The notes: a model not told the origin generated them from the letters alone. DNA of 64,000 nt from Caldilineae bacterium (GCA_011176545.1 DUEN01000003.1:1-64000), one strand, 5' to 3'; positions 37,770 through 47,200 are shown, counted from the stretch's first letter. Made by a program: numbers and translations.

Positions 37770-38177
37770 GTGCACGCGAGGAGTCGATACGCTGCCTTCC
37801 TGGCTTACCTTCTCAACGTCGTCGGATGGATCTACGGATTCCTTTTCCATCGTCGAGATCCGTTCGTGATGTATCATATCCGGCAATCCATCGGGCTGAC
37901 CCTCGCGGCCATAGTCGTGCCCATCGCCTGGGTGATCTTGGCATGGGTCCTGACCTGGGTCCCCTTGGCTGGCGCTCTCTTATCGGCGATGTTGTTCGCC
38001 CTGGTCATCGGGGCTTATCTCGCGTTAGCGGCGGCGTGGATCGTGGGTATGGTGCGTGCCCTGAGAGGCCGGGCGCGGCCTGTCCCTTTCATCGGCAGAT
38101 GGGCCAACCGGCTCCCCGTGACCGTGTTCTATGAGGAGGCGCGCGTCGCCGAGAAGACCAAAGCGACGCCAGCCTGA
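37770..38177 (+). CDS. DUF4870/Tic20-like small membrane protein
   Basis: A 135-residue protein with three hydrophobic segments (about 8-25, 40-62, 70-95), like DUF4870 proteins. It starts with GTG directly after the OppF-type gene, which suggests the same transcript. Function unknown. Confidence 0.75.
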   Translation: MHARSRYAAFLAYLLNVVGWIYGFLFHRRDPFVMYHIRQSIGLTLAAIVVPIAWVILAWVLTWVPLAGALLSAMLFALVIGAYLALAAAWIVGMVRALRGRARPVPFIGRWANRLPVTVFYEEARVAEKTKATPA

Positions 38178-38222
38178 ATCTCCAATGACCAATCCCTAGT
38201 TTCCAACGACAAGGGGGAGGAC

Positions 38223-39968
38223 ATGACGAGAAAGGCGAAATGGATATGGACTTTCCTCATCGGGCTGGGACTGCTGGCTGTTGGGACCATGGTCGCGTTT
38301 GCTTCTCCCCCAATCGCGGCCTTGATCCAGGAGCCCTCCCAGGAGACGATCTCGGGCGTCGTGAGGGATGCTGATGGTCCGGTATTCGGCGCCGTCGTGC
38401 GGATCCAGAACACGGAGAACAAGACCACAACGGCCGAGGACGGGACCTTCACGCTGGGGGGGATCACGACGACCGAGTTGGTCACCGTGACGGCGTGGGC
38501 GCCGGGATACTACGTCGGCGCGGCGACGACGATCCCGGGCACGGGACCGATCACCATCACGTTGAAGCCCCACTATACCACCGATAACCTGGACTACGAG
38601 TGGTTCTCCTTCGAGGGCATCAAGGGGTCCGCCAGTTGTGCCCTATGTCACCCCTCCTATGCGGAGTGGAAAGCCGACGCGCATTCGCAGAGCGCGGTGA
38701 ACCCCCGATTTATCACGATGTATAAGGGCACGGACGTGCATGGCAATCAAAGCTCGCCTACCCGGTATGGCCCCTCGGGAGTCCTGCCGCCTGATCCCGA
38801 TGAGCCGTATTATGGCCCGGGCTACAAGCTGGACTTCCCCGATCGCGCGGGGCGGTGCGCCGCCTGCCATACGCCATTGGCGGAATCCGCGCCGTTACAG
38901 ACCTGCGCCTGGCTGGGATGCCACACGGAGCAGAGGGCGGAGCAGACGAAGGCGACCTTGCCCAACTATCCCTATCGGCTGAAAGGCATCGATCCGACCG
39001 GGCTGAAGGGGGTCGCGGCGGATGGGATCGCCTGCGATTTTTGCCATAAGATCGGGGATGTGATCCTGGATCCGGAGACGCAGTTGCCCTATCCGGATCG
39101 TCCCGGCATCCTCTCCATGAGGCTGTATCGCCCCGAGGAAGGCCAGCAGCTCTTCTTCGGCACCTTTGATGACGTGCCCCGCCGCGTGACCTACCTGCCT
39201 TTGGAGGAGGAGAGCGCGTTCTGTGCTCCCTGCCATTACGGGGTCTTCAGCGCCGTGGATGGGAAGTATGGCGGGGTGGTGGTCTATAACTCCTACGGTG
39301 AGTGGCTGGAGAGCCCGTATAGCGATCCGGAGACCGGCAAGACGTGTCAAGAATGCCATATGCTCCCCGCGGGCTATAACTATTTCGCCTACCCTGAGAA
39401 GGGGGGCCTGTACCGGGATCCCAATCGCATTCACAGCCACTATATGCCGGGAGCTAAGGATGAGGGCCTCCTGCGGAATTCGGTGACGATGACTTCGACA
39501 GTGACGGTGGACGATGGGAAGATCGTCTTGGATGTGTACATCACCAACGATAAGACCGGCCACCATGTGCCTACTGGCGTGCCATTGCGTCACATGATCC
39601 TGAAGCTGGAAGCCATCGACGCGGAGGGGAATCCTGTACCCTTGATGGAGGGGCCGACCCTCCCCGACTGGGCCGGAGATTATGCTGGCATGCCGGGCAA
39701 GGTCTTCGCCAAGATCCTGGAGGACCTGTGGACCGGGGAGGCCCCCACGGCGGCCTACTGGCGGCCTATCCGCCTGGTGGAGGACACGCGCATCCCGGCG
39801 ATGGCCACGGATGTGAGCCGATACGTCTTCCCCGCGTCCGTGGATGGGCCAGTCACCATCCGGGTCGAGCTCCTCCTCCGACGCGCCTTCCAGAAGCTCA
39901 TGGAGCAGAAGGGGTGGGATGACCCTGATATCCTCATGGAAGAGCAGACGATCGTGGTGGTGCCGTAA
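38223..39968 (+). CDS. Secreted multihaem cytochrome c with CarboxypepD-like domain
   Basis: A 581-residue exported protein. N-terminal signal or anchor about 8-28, then a carboxypeptidase-regulatory-like beta domain (about 42-116, ISGVVRDADGPVFGAVVR). Haem sites: CALCH (139), CAACH (212), CAWLGCH (228, a CX4CH), CDFCH (271), CAPCH (334), CQECH (375). That gives five standard sites and one CX4CH. The C-terminal third (about 410-580) is beta-rich. It would carry electrons at the cell surface, perhaps for extracellular respiration. A strong terminator follows. Confidence 0.9.
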   Translation: MTRKAKWIWTFLIGLGLLAVGTMVAFASPPIAALIQEPSQETISGVVRDADGPVFGAVVRIQNTENKTTTAEDGTFTLGGITTTELVTVTAWAPGYYVGAATTIPGTGPITITLKPHYTTDNLDYEWFSFEGIKGSASCALCHPSYAEWKADAHSQSAVNPRFITMYKGTDVHGNQSSPTRYGPSGVLPPDPDEPYYGPGYKLDFPDRAGRCAACHTPLAESAPLQTCAWLGCHTEQRAEQTKATLPNYPYRLKGIDPTGLKGVAADGIACDFCHKIGDVILDPETQLPYPDRPGILSMRLYRPEEGQQLFFGTFDDVPRRVTYLPLEEESAFCAPCHYGVFSAVDGKYGGVVVYNSYGEWLESPYSDPETGKTCQECHMLPAGYNYFAYPEKGGLYRDPNRIHSHYMPGAKDEGLLRNSVTMTSTVTVDDGKIVLDVYITNDKTGHHVPTGVPLRHMILKLEAIDAEGNPVPLMEGPTLPDWAGDYAGMPGKVFAKILEDLWTGEAPTAAYWRPIRLVEDTRIPAMATDVSRYVFPASVDGPVTIRVELLLRRAFQKLMEQKGWDDPDILMEEQTIVVVP

Positions 39969-39990
39969 GCGAGGTTAGAGGCAGCGGTCA

Positions 39991-40025
39991 AAGAAGCCGG
40001 GGCTCTCGAAGAGCCCCGGCTTCTT
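39991..40025. terminator. Bidirectional intrinsic terminator
   Basis: AAGAAGCCGGGGCTCT and its exact complement (16 bp) with a 3-base loop. A-rich on the left and T-rich on the right arm edge, so it works for both convergent genes (cytochrome on plus, Fe-S protein on minus). Confidence 0.9.
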
Positions 40026-40030
40026 TAGTC

Positions 40031-43000
40031 TCAGTTGCCGTTCCTGCGCCCCCGCAGGTAATCGATCATCGGCTGGGTGACGAGCGGCACTAGGTCGCCG
40101 ATCATGTGCGGCATCAGGTTGTCCATGACTTTGGGCATCAGATCCGGCATCTGCTCCCGCATGTAATCCGGCATGGGGATGCGCTCCGCCACCCGGTCCA
40201 GCATCACTGGCATGACCTTGGGCATCATCATAGGGAGCAGCCTGGGGAACAGGACGGGGAAGAGGGGCTTCATCAGTTCCAGCGCGCCCGGGATCTTCCC
40301 CATCAGGCGCATCATCGGTCCCATCCCGAACGGCATGGCATCGATCAGCTCCGGCCACATGGTATCCATCAATTGGGCGAAGCCCTCCGGCGTCATCAGG
40401 TCGATCATGGCCTCGAAGACGGCCCACTGTCGCCGCACCTCGGGATTGGGATCCGGGAACTCGTAGCCGAGGGCCGAGGCGGCGAACCGGGCCAGATCCA
40501 CGACCTCCACGGGGATCTGCTTTTTATCGGCGGAGACCCGAAGCTGAAACTCGCAGCAGGGGCATAGCGATAGCACCTTTTGGGCCCCTACCTCCACGGC
40601 CTCTTCCAGCCGGACCTTGCCCACCTCTGCGGCCACGGGGGGCTCCTTAATCAGGGTCAGCACGCTGCCACAGCAGTGCGCGTTCTCTCGGTTGAAGGGC
40701 ATCTCCACGAACTGCACGTTGGGGATGGCTTGGATGAGCTGGCGTGGCGGCTCGTACACGCCCGAGACGCGGCCGATGTGGCAGGAGTCGTGCCAGGTGA
40801 CCGTGACCGGCTGTCGTCCGTTCTCGGGGAAGGTGAACTCGCCCGCCTCGATCTTCTCCGCGATGACCTCGCTGTAGTGCTTCGCCTTGATGCCGTACTC
40901 AATCCCCAGTTTCTCCGCCCACCGCGGGTAGATCTGGCGCCACATCATGTCGCAGGCTGGACAGGAGGCGACTACCGTGTCGGCACCGGCGTCCTTCACA
41001 GCCTGGATGTTGCGTTTCATGACCTCGACGAAGAGATCCCACTTGCCGGCCACCAGCATGGGGGTGCCGCAGCACGACTCCTTCTCGCCTAGATAGGTGA
41101 AGTCCACGCCTGCCTCATCCAGCAGGCGAACCGTGGCCATGCCGATATCGTGCTCCACATAACTCGCCGTGCATCCGGCGAAGTAGACCGTGCGAGATCG
41201 ATGCTCCGGCCCGTGCTTCTCCTTGAGATCCTCCGGGAACCAGTCGGCTCGATCCTTGCGATATCCCGCCCAAATGTCGCCCTCCTTCTCCAGGGCGGCG
41301 GCCATCATCTCGAAGGGCGGGAAGGTCATCCGCTTCTCCTCGTGGATCAGCCGGCCGCGCAGCTTCATCCAGGACGGCTCGATGGGGAGGGCGGCGGAGC
41401 AGCGCAGGTTGCACAGCTCGCATGTGGTGCAGGCCAGGATGGTATCCACCATGAACTGATCCCACTCCTCGCGCCCTTCCATGTACTCTCGCAGCCAGTA
41501 CCACTTGCCGCGAGGGCTCTGGCTCTCCCAACCGCGGCCGTAGAACTGGTCACATTCCTCGATACAGTATCCGCATTGGGAGCAGCTATAAGCGTACCAC
41601 GCCACATCGGCCGGGATGTCGCGCACCGGGCCTGATGACCGCTCGCCGACCTGGGTGATCACGTAGTTGCCGAAGGGGCGGATCAGCGGTTCGAACGCGC
41701 CGGCCAGGTTCAGGGCGATCCCTAGCGTGCCGTTGCCTATGACCTTACCAGGGTTCAAGATGTCCTTGGGATCGATCTGACGTTTGAACGCTCTCAATCG
41801 CTGCACGCGATCCCTGCCCAGGACGGCCTCGGCCTTCTTGGAGAAGTAGAGCCCGGTGGCATACGGCCTCCCGCCGTGCCTCTCAGCGATCTTCATGATG
41901 GTCAGGACCAGGCCGAAGACGAAGTTGTAGCTGAACTTACGCTGATCGCTGGGGATGAAGCCCAGGATGACCACCTCCGGCTTGCCATCGACACCCTCTC
42001 GGATGACGACACCCTCCTTCACGATAGGCTGATCGACCTTGCGCTCGATCTCCGTCATCACGTCGCCCAGGGAGGAGAGCGGGACGACCACCTCGGCCGG
42101 TACCAGGCTCGGTCCCAGGCGCTTGACGACCATCAGCTTAAACCGGTGTTCCCACTCGTGATGAGCAATCCGATCGCTGAGGATCTCGGCCTCGCAGGGC
42201 TTCATGAGCTCCGGCAATCGGCTCATGATGGCCTCGCGATCTTTCTTACGGAAGGCGAGGGTGATGATGTATGAGGCCGGCAGGAGGACGCGTTCTTCGA
42301 TCGGATGGCCGTAATGCTCCATGAGCGGCGCACGATTCTTCAGCTCCGCCATGCGCGGGTTGATGAAGACCAGGGACCAGATGGGGAGTTTCTCGTCGAT
42401 GAAGGACTGCACCAATCGCTGGAGGTCGTGGGCGTCCGGGCATCCGATGGCGAGCACGTCCAGATCTTCCAGCGGTTGCACCCGGATCGTCACCTGGCTG
42501 ATGAGCCCGGTGATCCCCTCGACGTCGGCGATGACGTCGAGCTCAGAGCCGCTGAACTCTCTCACGGTGCCATCGGGCAGGACGACGCGGGCGCTGACGA
42601 CGTTGTCGCGGAACCATCCGGCCTCATAGGAGCCAATGCCGGCGCCGCCCTGCGCCAGCCAGCCACCGACGGTGGAGGCTGGATAGCTGGTGGGATAGAG
42701 GCGCAGGGTCAGCCCGTGCTTTTGGAGCGCCCGGTCCAGCTTCTCCCATACCACGCCGGCCTGGACGGTGGCCGTCTGAGCCTCGGGATCGATGGTGATG
42801 ATCTGGTTCATGCGGTAGAAATCGACGACGATCCCCTTCCTGATGGGGAGCACGCCGCCGTATCCGGAGGATGCCTTGCCGCGCGGGGTGAGGGGAATCT
42901 CGTTAGCCGCGGCCCAGCGGACGAGCTCGATCAGCTCCTCCTCCGATTGGGGCTGAACGACGGCGTCCGGCGTGGTGTCGCCGATCAACGGCTTGATCAG

Positions 43001-43117
43001 GGAGGGGATGGCCGCGATGTCATGGCCATACAATTTGCGTTCGAGCCTGTGGAACGTGACCCGAGGGCCGAACTTCTGCTCCAAATAAGATCGATGTTCT
43101 GCGCTTAATTTACCCAT
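40031..43117 (-). CDS. Fused FAD-oxidase/Fe-S oxidoreductase (GlcD-GlcF/D-lactate dehydrogenase type) with Met/Pro-rich tail
   Basis: A 1028-residue fusion. Residues about 45-215 are an FAD_binding_4 domain, about 220-465 the FAD-oxidase C-terminal domain. Cys 512/515/518/522 and 563/566/569/573 form two 4Fe-4S sites. Two CCG domains follow (Cys 649, 682-683, 719, 722; then 779, 815-816, 852, 854, 855). Family members oxidise 2-hydroxy acids such as glycolate or D-lactate and pass electrons to quinone or cytochromes. Residues about 900-1028 are an unusual tail rich in Met and Pro (PMMMPKVMPVMLDRV and PMPDYMREQMPDLMPKVM). It faces the cytochrome gene across a terminator. Confidence 0.9.
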   Translation of the reverse strand: MGKLSAEHRSYLEQKFGPRVTFHRLERKLYGHDIAAIPSLIKPLIGDTTPDAVVQPQSEEELIELVRWAAANEIPLTPRGKASSGYGGVLPIRKGIVVDFYRMNQIITIDPEAQTATVQAGVVWEKLDRALQKHGLTLRLYPTSYPASTVGGWLAQGGAGIGSYEAGWFRDNVVSARVVLPDGTVREFSGSELDVIADVEGITGLISQVTIRVQPLEDLDVLAIGCPDAHDLQRLVQSFIDEKLPIWSLVFINPRMAELKNRAPLMEHYGHPIEERVLLPASYIITLAFRKKDREAIMSRLPELMKPCEAEILSDRIAHHEWEHRFKLMVVKRLGPSLVPAEVVVPLSSLGDVMTEIERKVDQPIVKEGVVIREGVDGKPEVVILGFIPSDQRKFSYNFVFGLVLTIMKIAERHGGRPYATGLYFSKKAEAVLGRDRVQRLRAFKRQIDPKDILNPGKVIGNGTLGIALNLAGAFEPLIRPFGNYVITQVGERSSGPVRDIPADVAWYAYSCSQCGYCIEECDQFYGRGWESQSPRGKWYWLREYMEGREEWDQFMVDTILACTTCELCNLRCSAALPIEPSWMKLRGRLIHEEKRMTFPPFEMMAAALEKEGDIWAGYRKDRADWFPEDLKEKHGPEHRSRTVYFAGCTASYVEHDIGMATVRLLDEAGVDFTYLGEKESCCGTPMLVAGKWDLFVEVMKRNIQAVKDAGADTVVASCPACDMMWRQIYPRWAEKLGIEYGIKAKHYSEVIAEKIEAGEFTFPENGRQPVTVTWHDSCHIGRVSGVYEPPRQLIQAIPNVQFVEMPFNRENAHCCGSVLTLIKEPPVAAEVGKVRLEEAVEVGAQKVLSLCPCCEFQLRVSADKKQIPVEVVDLARFAASALGYEFPDPNPEVRRQWAVFEAMIDLMTPEGFAQLMDTMWPELIDAMPFGMGPMMRLMGKIPGALELMKPLFPVLFPRLLPMMMPKVMPVMLDRVAERIPMPDYMREQMPDLMPKVMDNLMPHMIGDLVPLVTQPMIDYLRGRRNGN

Positions 43118-43178
43118 AAGTGGCCTCCGGCTGTTTTATTTTCTTCAAGGGTTCTTGTTGCGGCGATGATCCACATCT

Positions 43179-43259
43179 CACCGCGGAGACGCAGAGAGCG
43201 CAGAAGGGTGAAGAAAGATTGAGAGAGGATCTCTGCGTCCTCGGCGTCTCCGCGGTGAG
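43179..43259. repeat. Inverted pair of family C repeats
   Basis: CACCGCGGAGACGCAGAGAG (43179 on) and CTCTGCGTCCTCGGCGTCTC (43231 on) are related in inverted orientation. Similar blocks are at 12375-12506, 22722-22745 and 50900-50926. Confidence 0.65.
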
Positions 43260-43282
43260 TTAGAGCTTTAACGTCTTGGTGG

Positions 43283-44035
43283 TTAGATAGCGGTCAGCTC
43301 CGCGATGCGCCTCAGACGGCTGCGTAGCATGTGGCGCTCCGTGGCGATGTGGGACATGATGTCGGCGATCCGTTGGGCGAAGGGCAGGACCCGGGCCTGC
43401 TCCTCCGGGCTGAGCCGATGCACCTCATCGATGTGTTCGGCGATCGTCTCCACGGGCACCTCGAGGTGAAGAGCCATGTGGGCGATCTCCTCCATGGATG
43501 GAGGCCATGGATCCGGTGCGATCCCGCCGAGGATCACCATGGCCTTGAGGTCCATCCCCACGCGGATGAGGCCACGGGCGCAAAGCAACCCCAGGTGGCT
43601 GGGGGTGAAGCGCGGCTGCAGCGTGGGGTCTTGTGCCATCTGCACCCACAACTCGATGCAGCGCCTGTGGGCGCTCGGCATCGAATCGACCGCCTGGTAC
43701 AGGCCGCATGGGTTGCTCACCCGGGTGATCGGCCGCCCATCCAGGTCCGTGATGACGATCATGACGCCCAGGGCGTCGGCGAAGGCGTCCTGGATCTGTT
43801 GCACGCATTCCAGGGGGAAGAGATCCTGGGCGCTCTCGGAGGAGGGGATCGGTGGCGTCTCGACGTGGCTCACCTCCTGCTGTTTCAGCCACTGCTCGAC
43901 GGCGGCGCGGGGAAAGCGCCATTGATTGCCGACCCGGATGGCGGGCAGGCGGCCGTCGTTGACCATGCGATAGATGGTGGTGCGATCGACTTTGAGCATC
44001 TCCTGAAGCTGGCGTGTGGTAAGCAGATCGGACAT
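43283..44035 (-). CDS. PocR-domain regulator with N-terminal HTH_17
   Basis: A 250-residue DNA-binding regulator. Residues 1-52 are an excisionase/MerR-like helix-turn-helix (LLTTRQLQEMLKVDRTTIYRMV). Residues about 75-240 resemble the PocR sensory domain (VSNPCGLYQAVDSMPSAHRRC), which in other proteins binds small hydrocarbon derivatives such as propanediol. No membrane segment. It may control the neighbouring Fe-S oxidoreductase gene, which lies 165 bases downstream on the same strand, or its own promoter (inference). Confidence 0.85.
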   Translation of the reverse strand: MSDLLTTRQLQEMLKVDRTTIYRMVNDGRLPAIRVGNQWRFPRAAVEQWLKQQEVSHVETPPIPSSESAQDLFPLECVQQIQDAFADALGVMIVITDLDGRPITRVSNPCGLYQAVDSMPSAHRRCIELWVQMAQDPTLQPRFTPSHLGLLCARGLIRVGMDLKAMVILGGIAPDPWPPSMEEIAHMALHLEVPVETIAEHIDEVHRLSPEEQARVLPFAQRIADIMSHIATERHMLRSRLRRIAELTAI

Positions 44036-44267
44036 GATAATCCCCCGGAGCCCTCAAGTGGGATGATTCACGACTGCGTGAAATATACCACACCTCTTCA
44101 CTTTCGGATATGACCTATCTCATGTATTGCATCATAAGTGATGATATTCGTCCGAAAATCAGGTAAATGATGTATTTGATGCATATAATGGCAACTTATG
44201 CATCATTTAAGACAGATGGGGAGGGACGCGGTGGCGGGCGAGCAATGGTTATTGCAGCGAGTCCCTT

Positions 44268-44339
44268 CGCTCATATTGGCATACACGAGACCGTAAGCAG
44301 CGCTACTGCCCCCCTCTGTTGATTATTCCAATATGAGCG
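44268..44339. repeat. Inverted pair of family B motifs
   Basis: CGCTCATATTGGCATAC (44268-44284) and TTATTCCAATATGAGCG (44323-44339) face each other. It is the only place in the window where two copies are so close. Confidence 0.65.
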
Positions 44340-44505
44340 GCCTTCCTTTGAGGCCCATATATAGGGTTTCTTTCGTGGCATTGCCCTATATCTTGGCGTG
44401 GGCGGTGGAAGGCACTGCCTTCCGTTCCAACACGATGACAGTAAGGAAGATGTGTCCTCTTCGGTGAAGATGTCCGTAAGGAGGGCACCCCCTACCATTT
44501 CCGCT

Positions 44506-44534
44506 TTGTCGGTCTCAGCGATTCGCGATATAAT
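44506..44534 (+). promoter_or_regulatory. Sigma-A type promoter candidate for nurA
   Basis: TTGTCG (44506-44511) and TATAAT (44529-44534) are 17 bases apart, 38 bases before the nurA ATG. The -35 box is a weak match; the -10 is exact. Confidence 0.6.
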
Positions 44535-44571
44535 GTTTACAGAAAATCTGTTCTACCGAGGATGTGATCTC

Positions 44572-45750
44572 ATGCCTCTGGATCTGGAAGCCATCGCGCA
44601 GGCCATCCACGAGATGGCCCAGGCGTTCGACGGAGATGAACGCCATGAGCGGTTGGAGACAGCCTTGGAGCGGCTGCGCACCATCGATCCCAAACTCGTG
44701 CGTGACCGCCTGGATGATCCCCAGGCCCATCCCGGGTGGCTGGTGGCGTATCCCGAGCGCACTTTCGCCAAGACCTATCCGCTACCCCCTTGTCCGACGG
44801 ATTTCACCGTGGTCGCGGCCGATGGTTCCTCTCATGGCCCGGATCGACACAGCCCCGTCCGCTTCTTCATCATCAATACCGGCTATGCCGTGATCACCTA
44901 TGGTAGCCAGCCGGCCGCGGAGCTGGACGCCTTCTCCCGCCTCTATTACCGCGACGAGGAGGTGTTCATCGAGCCGGAGCATCACACGTTGCCTGTGGAG
45001 GGGGCCATCCTGGCCGTTAAGATGGCCGTGGATGAGATGACGGCGTTGGTGGACGCGACTACCGCCGTCGCGCAGTCGGAGGCTGTGGCCTTGCGCGATG
45101 GCACGCTCATCTTGTGGGGATTGGACAGTCCCGGCATCACCCCTGAGGTGCGCGAGCGCTTTCTCAATCCGTACCGTGAGGCCATGCGGCGGTTGCGTAG
45201 CCTGGACATTCCCCTGGCCGCCTACATTAGCTATCCCAACGCCGATGACGTGATCAACGCGTTGCGCGTCGGCATGTGTCCGGATCTCGTCGTCATCTGC
45301 AGCCGTTGCGCCGCGCGCCGCGCGCGAAGGCGTCCGCCCTGCGCGGACCTGGCCATGTTGGTCGATCGATTTCTCTTCGCCCGACATCTGGCGGACGGCG
45401 AGCGCAGCGATATCTTCCTGAGCCGCCATCCGGTGCTCAAGTATTACGAGGACGACCAGAAGATCTACTTCTTTTACCTGAACGTCGGGGATGAGGTCGC
45501 CCGGATCGAGGTGCCTGCCTGGGTGGCCCGATCGCCCGCGTTGCTGGATCGCGTTCACGCCGTGGTCTATGATCAGTGTCAGCGGGGGGATGGATACCCG
45601 CCGGCCCTCACGGAGGCCCACGAGCAGGCGGTCATCAGCGTAGGAGAGCGGCGGCTGATCGAGGAGATGGTGACCAGGGAGCTGGCCGATCGGGCCGTCG
45701 TCTATATCCGGTCGGAGAAGGATCGCAGCAAACGATTGCGAGGGGTGTGA
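44572..45750 (+). CDS. nurA: NurA-domain DNA double-strand break repair nuclease
   Basis: A 392-residue NurA-family nuclease. The motif FTVVAADGSSHGPDRH carries the metal-binding Asp, and ALRDGTLILW the second Asp. NurA works with the HerA helicase in end resection. ATG at 44572 follows CCGAGG; the upstream extension lies in promoter and repeat sequence. It overlaps the next gene by one base (TGATG). No HerA ATPase is in the window. Confidence 0.85.
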   Translation: MPLDLEAIAQAIHEMAQAFDGDERHERLETALERLRTIDPKLVRDRLDDPQAHPGWLVAYPERTFAKTYPLPPCPTDFTVVAADGSSHGPDRHSPVRFFIINTGYAVITYGSQPAAELDAFSRLYYRDEEVFIEPEHHTLPVEGAILAVKMAVDEMTALVDATTAVAQSEAVALRDGTLILWGLDSPGITPEVRERFLNPYREAMRRLRSLDIPLAAYISYPNADDVINALRVGMCPDLVVICSRCAARRARRRPPCADLAMLVDRFLFARHLADGERSDIFLSRHPVLKYYEDDQKIYFFYLNVGDEVARIEVPAWVARSPALLDRVHAVVYDQCQRGDGYPPALTEAHEQAVISVGERRLIEEMVTRELADRAVVYIRSEKDRSKRLRGV

Positions 45751-46337
45751 TGGAGCGCATCGGCGAGATTGTGGAGACGAATAGCCTGGGATTCATCGCG
45801 GAGAGCTTCGATCTGCACCGCCCGCCCGCGCTGGGCAGCCTGGTGCGCGTCAACGTGGACGATCGCGTCATCTATGCCGTGGTCAGCTTCGGTGCCACCA
45901 CGAGCATTGATCCTGGCCGGCGTCCCGTGCGCCGTTCCACCGATGACGTCTTCGATGAGGCTGTTTATCGCGAGCATCCTCAACTGGAGCGGACGCTGCG
46001 CACGGAATTCCGGGCGATATTGGTCGGCTTCCGCGAGGGAGAAGGGCCCGTGCGTCAGGTCCTGCCGCCTCAACCTCCGCCGCTTCACTACTCCGTGTGG
46101 GAATGTGATCCGGAGGAAGTGCGTGTTTTCACCGAGCGGCGTCCATATTTCCGATTGCTTCTCCACGTTGATGGAGAGCTGCCGGCCGATCAGTTATTGG
46201 CAGCGCACATCCGGGCGGCCTATGCGGCTCGAGGCGATGATTTAGGTTGGCTGGAAGCCGCCGCACAGGAAGTGGCCATGCTCCTCCGGGACGATTATGA
46301 TCGCCTGATGAGCGTGTTGCAGAGCATCGAGCCGTAG
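45750..46337 (+). CDS. HAS-barrel-like protein, NurA partner
   Basis: A 195-residue protein whose first half resembles the HAS-barrel that forms the N-terminus of HerA, used to bind NurA (RIGEIVETNSLGFIAESFDLHRPPALGSLVRV). No Walker A or B is present, so it is not the HerA ATPase. Its start overlaps the nurA stop, so the pair is cotranslated. Its role could be to load NurA or to link it to a HerA coded elsewhere (inference). Confidence 0.75.
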   Translation: MERIGEIVETNSLGFIAESFDLHRPPALGSLVRVNVDDRVIYAVVSFGATTSIDPGRRPVRRSTDDVFDEAVYREHPQLERTLRTEFRAILVGFREGEGPVRQVLPPQPPPLHYSVWECDPEEVRVFTERRPYFRLLLHVDGELPADQLLAAHIRAAYAARGDDLGWLEAAAQEVAMLLRDDYDRLMSVLQSIEP

Positions 46338-46376
46338 TAAGGGCGGGCCTGCTGACCCGCCCTTACTCGTTTTTAT
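46336..46376 (+). terminator. Intrinsic terminator after the nurA pair
   Basis: AGTAAGGGCGGG (46336-46347) and CCCGCCCTTACT (46356-46367) form a perfect 12-bp stem with an 8-base loop, then CGTTTTTA. The arm sequence resembles the family A palindromes, so this may be one such element used as a terminator. Confidence 0.85.
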
Positions 46377-47200
46377 TTCTTCCCTGGCCTAGGCGTCGGC
46401 GTGGGCGTCATGGCGCGTGTCGGCGTGGCGGTGGGTGACGGGGTGTACGTGGCCGTCGGTCGGACACGCCTGGCAGGAGGGGGTGTTCGCGTGGGTTCCT
46501 CAGCTCGTTGAGGCTCCTTCTCGGTCGAGGGCATCAAGACGGCATCGATGAGATGAAGGACCCCGTTCGTCGCCAGGATGTCCGTGTTGACGAATAGGGC
46601 GCCATTCACTTTGGCCACCTTGCCATCGTCGATGGTGATGGTCACAGGCTCGCTCAGGGCGGTCTTCAGCTGCACCAACTGCACGGAATCGATGGCGGCG
46701 AGCTCGGCGGCCGTCACGGTGCCGGGCACGATGTGGTAGAGCAGGATGCTCTTGAGCCTGGGCGGATCCTCCAGGAGATCGCCCACAGTGCCCCTGGGCA
46801 GCTTGTCGAAGGCGCTATCCGTAGGCGCGAAGACCGTGAAGGGCCCCTCGTTCTTGAGCTGTTCATGGAGGCCGGCGGCTCTCAGCATCAGCACGAAAAC
46901 CGTGAGCTGTTCGTTTCTGAAGGCCGTATTAAACACATCCACCGGCACAGGCGTAGGAGTGGGTGTGGGCGCAGGCGTTGGCGTTGGTGGCCTGGGTGTG
47001 GGCGTGGGCGGCACAGGCGTCGGTGTCGGTGGAACGGTGGGCTGCGGGGTGGGCGTAGGCGGAACGGGCGTCGGCGTCGGCTCGCGCGTTGGGACAGGCG
47101 TGGGAGTGAAGGTGGGCGTCGGCATTGGGGTAGGCCTGCTGCAAGCGCCCACCATGGTGATGATCATAATCCATATGATGAAAACGGCCAAGCGTTTCAT
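46373..47200 (-). CDS. Fasciclin (FAS1) lipoprotein with Pro/Thr linkers
   Basis: A 275-residue lipoprotein. Signal with MVGAC lipobox, then a long Pro-Thr linker (about 24-85), one FAS1 domain (about 88-225, [15 protein letters not shown] and [12 protein letters not shown]), and a second Pro/Thr-rich tail. FAS1 domains mediate adhesion. The first linker is coded by a GGCGTN-type repeat. The convergent nurA operon ends just downstream with a terminator. Confidence 0.92.
   Translation of the reverse strand: MKRLAVFIIWIMIITMVGACSRPTPMPTPTFTPTPVPTREPTPTPVPPTPTPQPTVPPTPTPVPPTPTPRPPTPTPAPTPTPTPVPVDVFNTAFRNEQLTVFVLMLRAAGLHEQLKNEGPFTVFAPTDSAFDKLPRGTVGDLLEDPPRLKSILLYHIVPGTVTAAELAAIDSVQLVQLKTALSEPVTITIDDGKVAKVNGALFVNTDILATNGVLHLIDAVLMPSTEKEPQRAEEPTRTPPPARRVRPTATYTPSPTATPTRAMTPTPTPRPGKK

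Larger units (their letters stand above)
44036..44571. promoter_or_regulatory. Divergent control region with multiple inverted repeats
   Basis: A TTTCGGA/TCCGAAA pair (about 44102 and 44149), ATCAT/ATGAT pairs (about 44133-44146), and TGATGCATA/TATGCATCA (44177-44185 and 44197-44205, 11-base gap) are AT-rich operator-like sites upstream of the PocR regulator. Further on are a B-motif pair (44268-44284 and 44323-44339) and a GGAAGGCA/TGCCTTCC stem (44406-44422). No gene is supported in the gap. Confidence 0.6.

Noticed and set aside
44398-44571. Upstream extension of nurA
   Set aside because: It would cross the -10 box and a hairpin; the ATG at 44572 gives the normal N-terminus.
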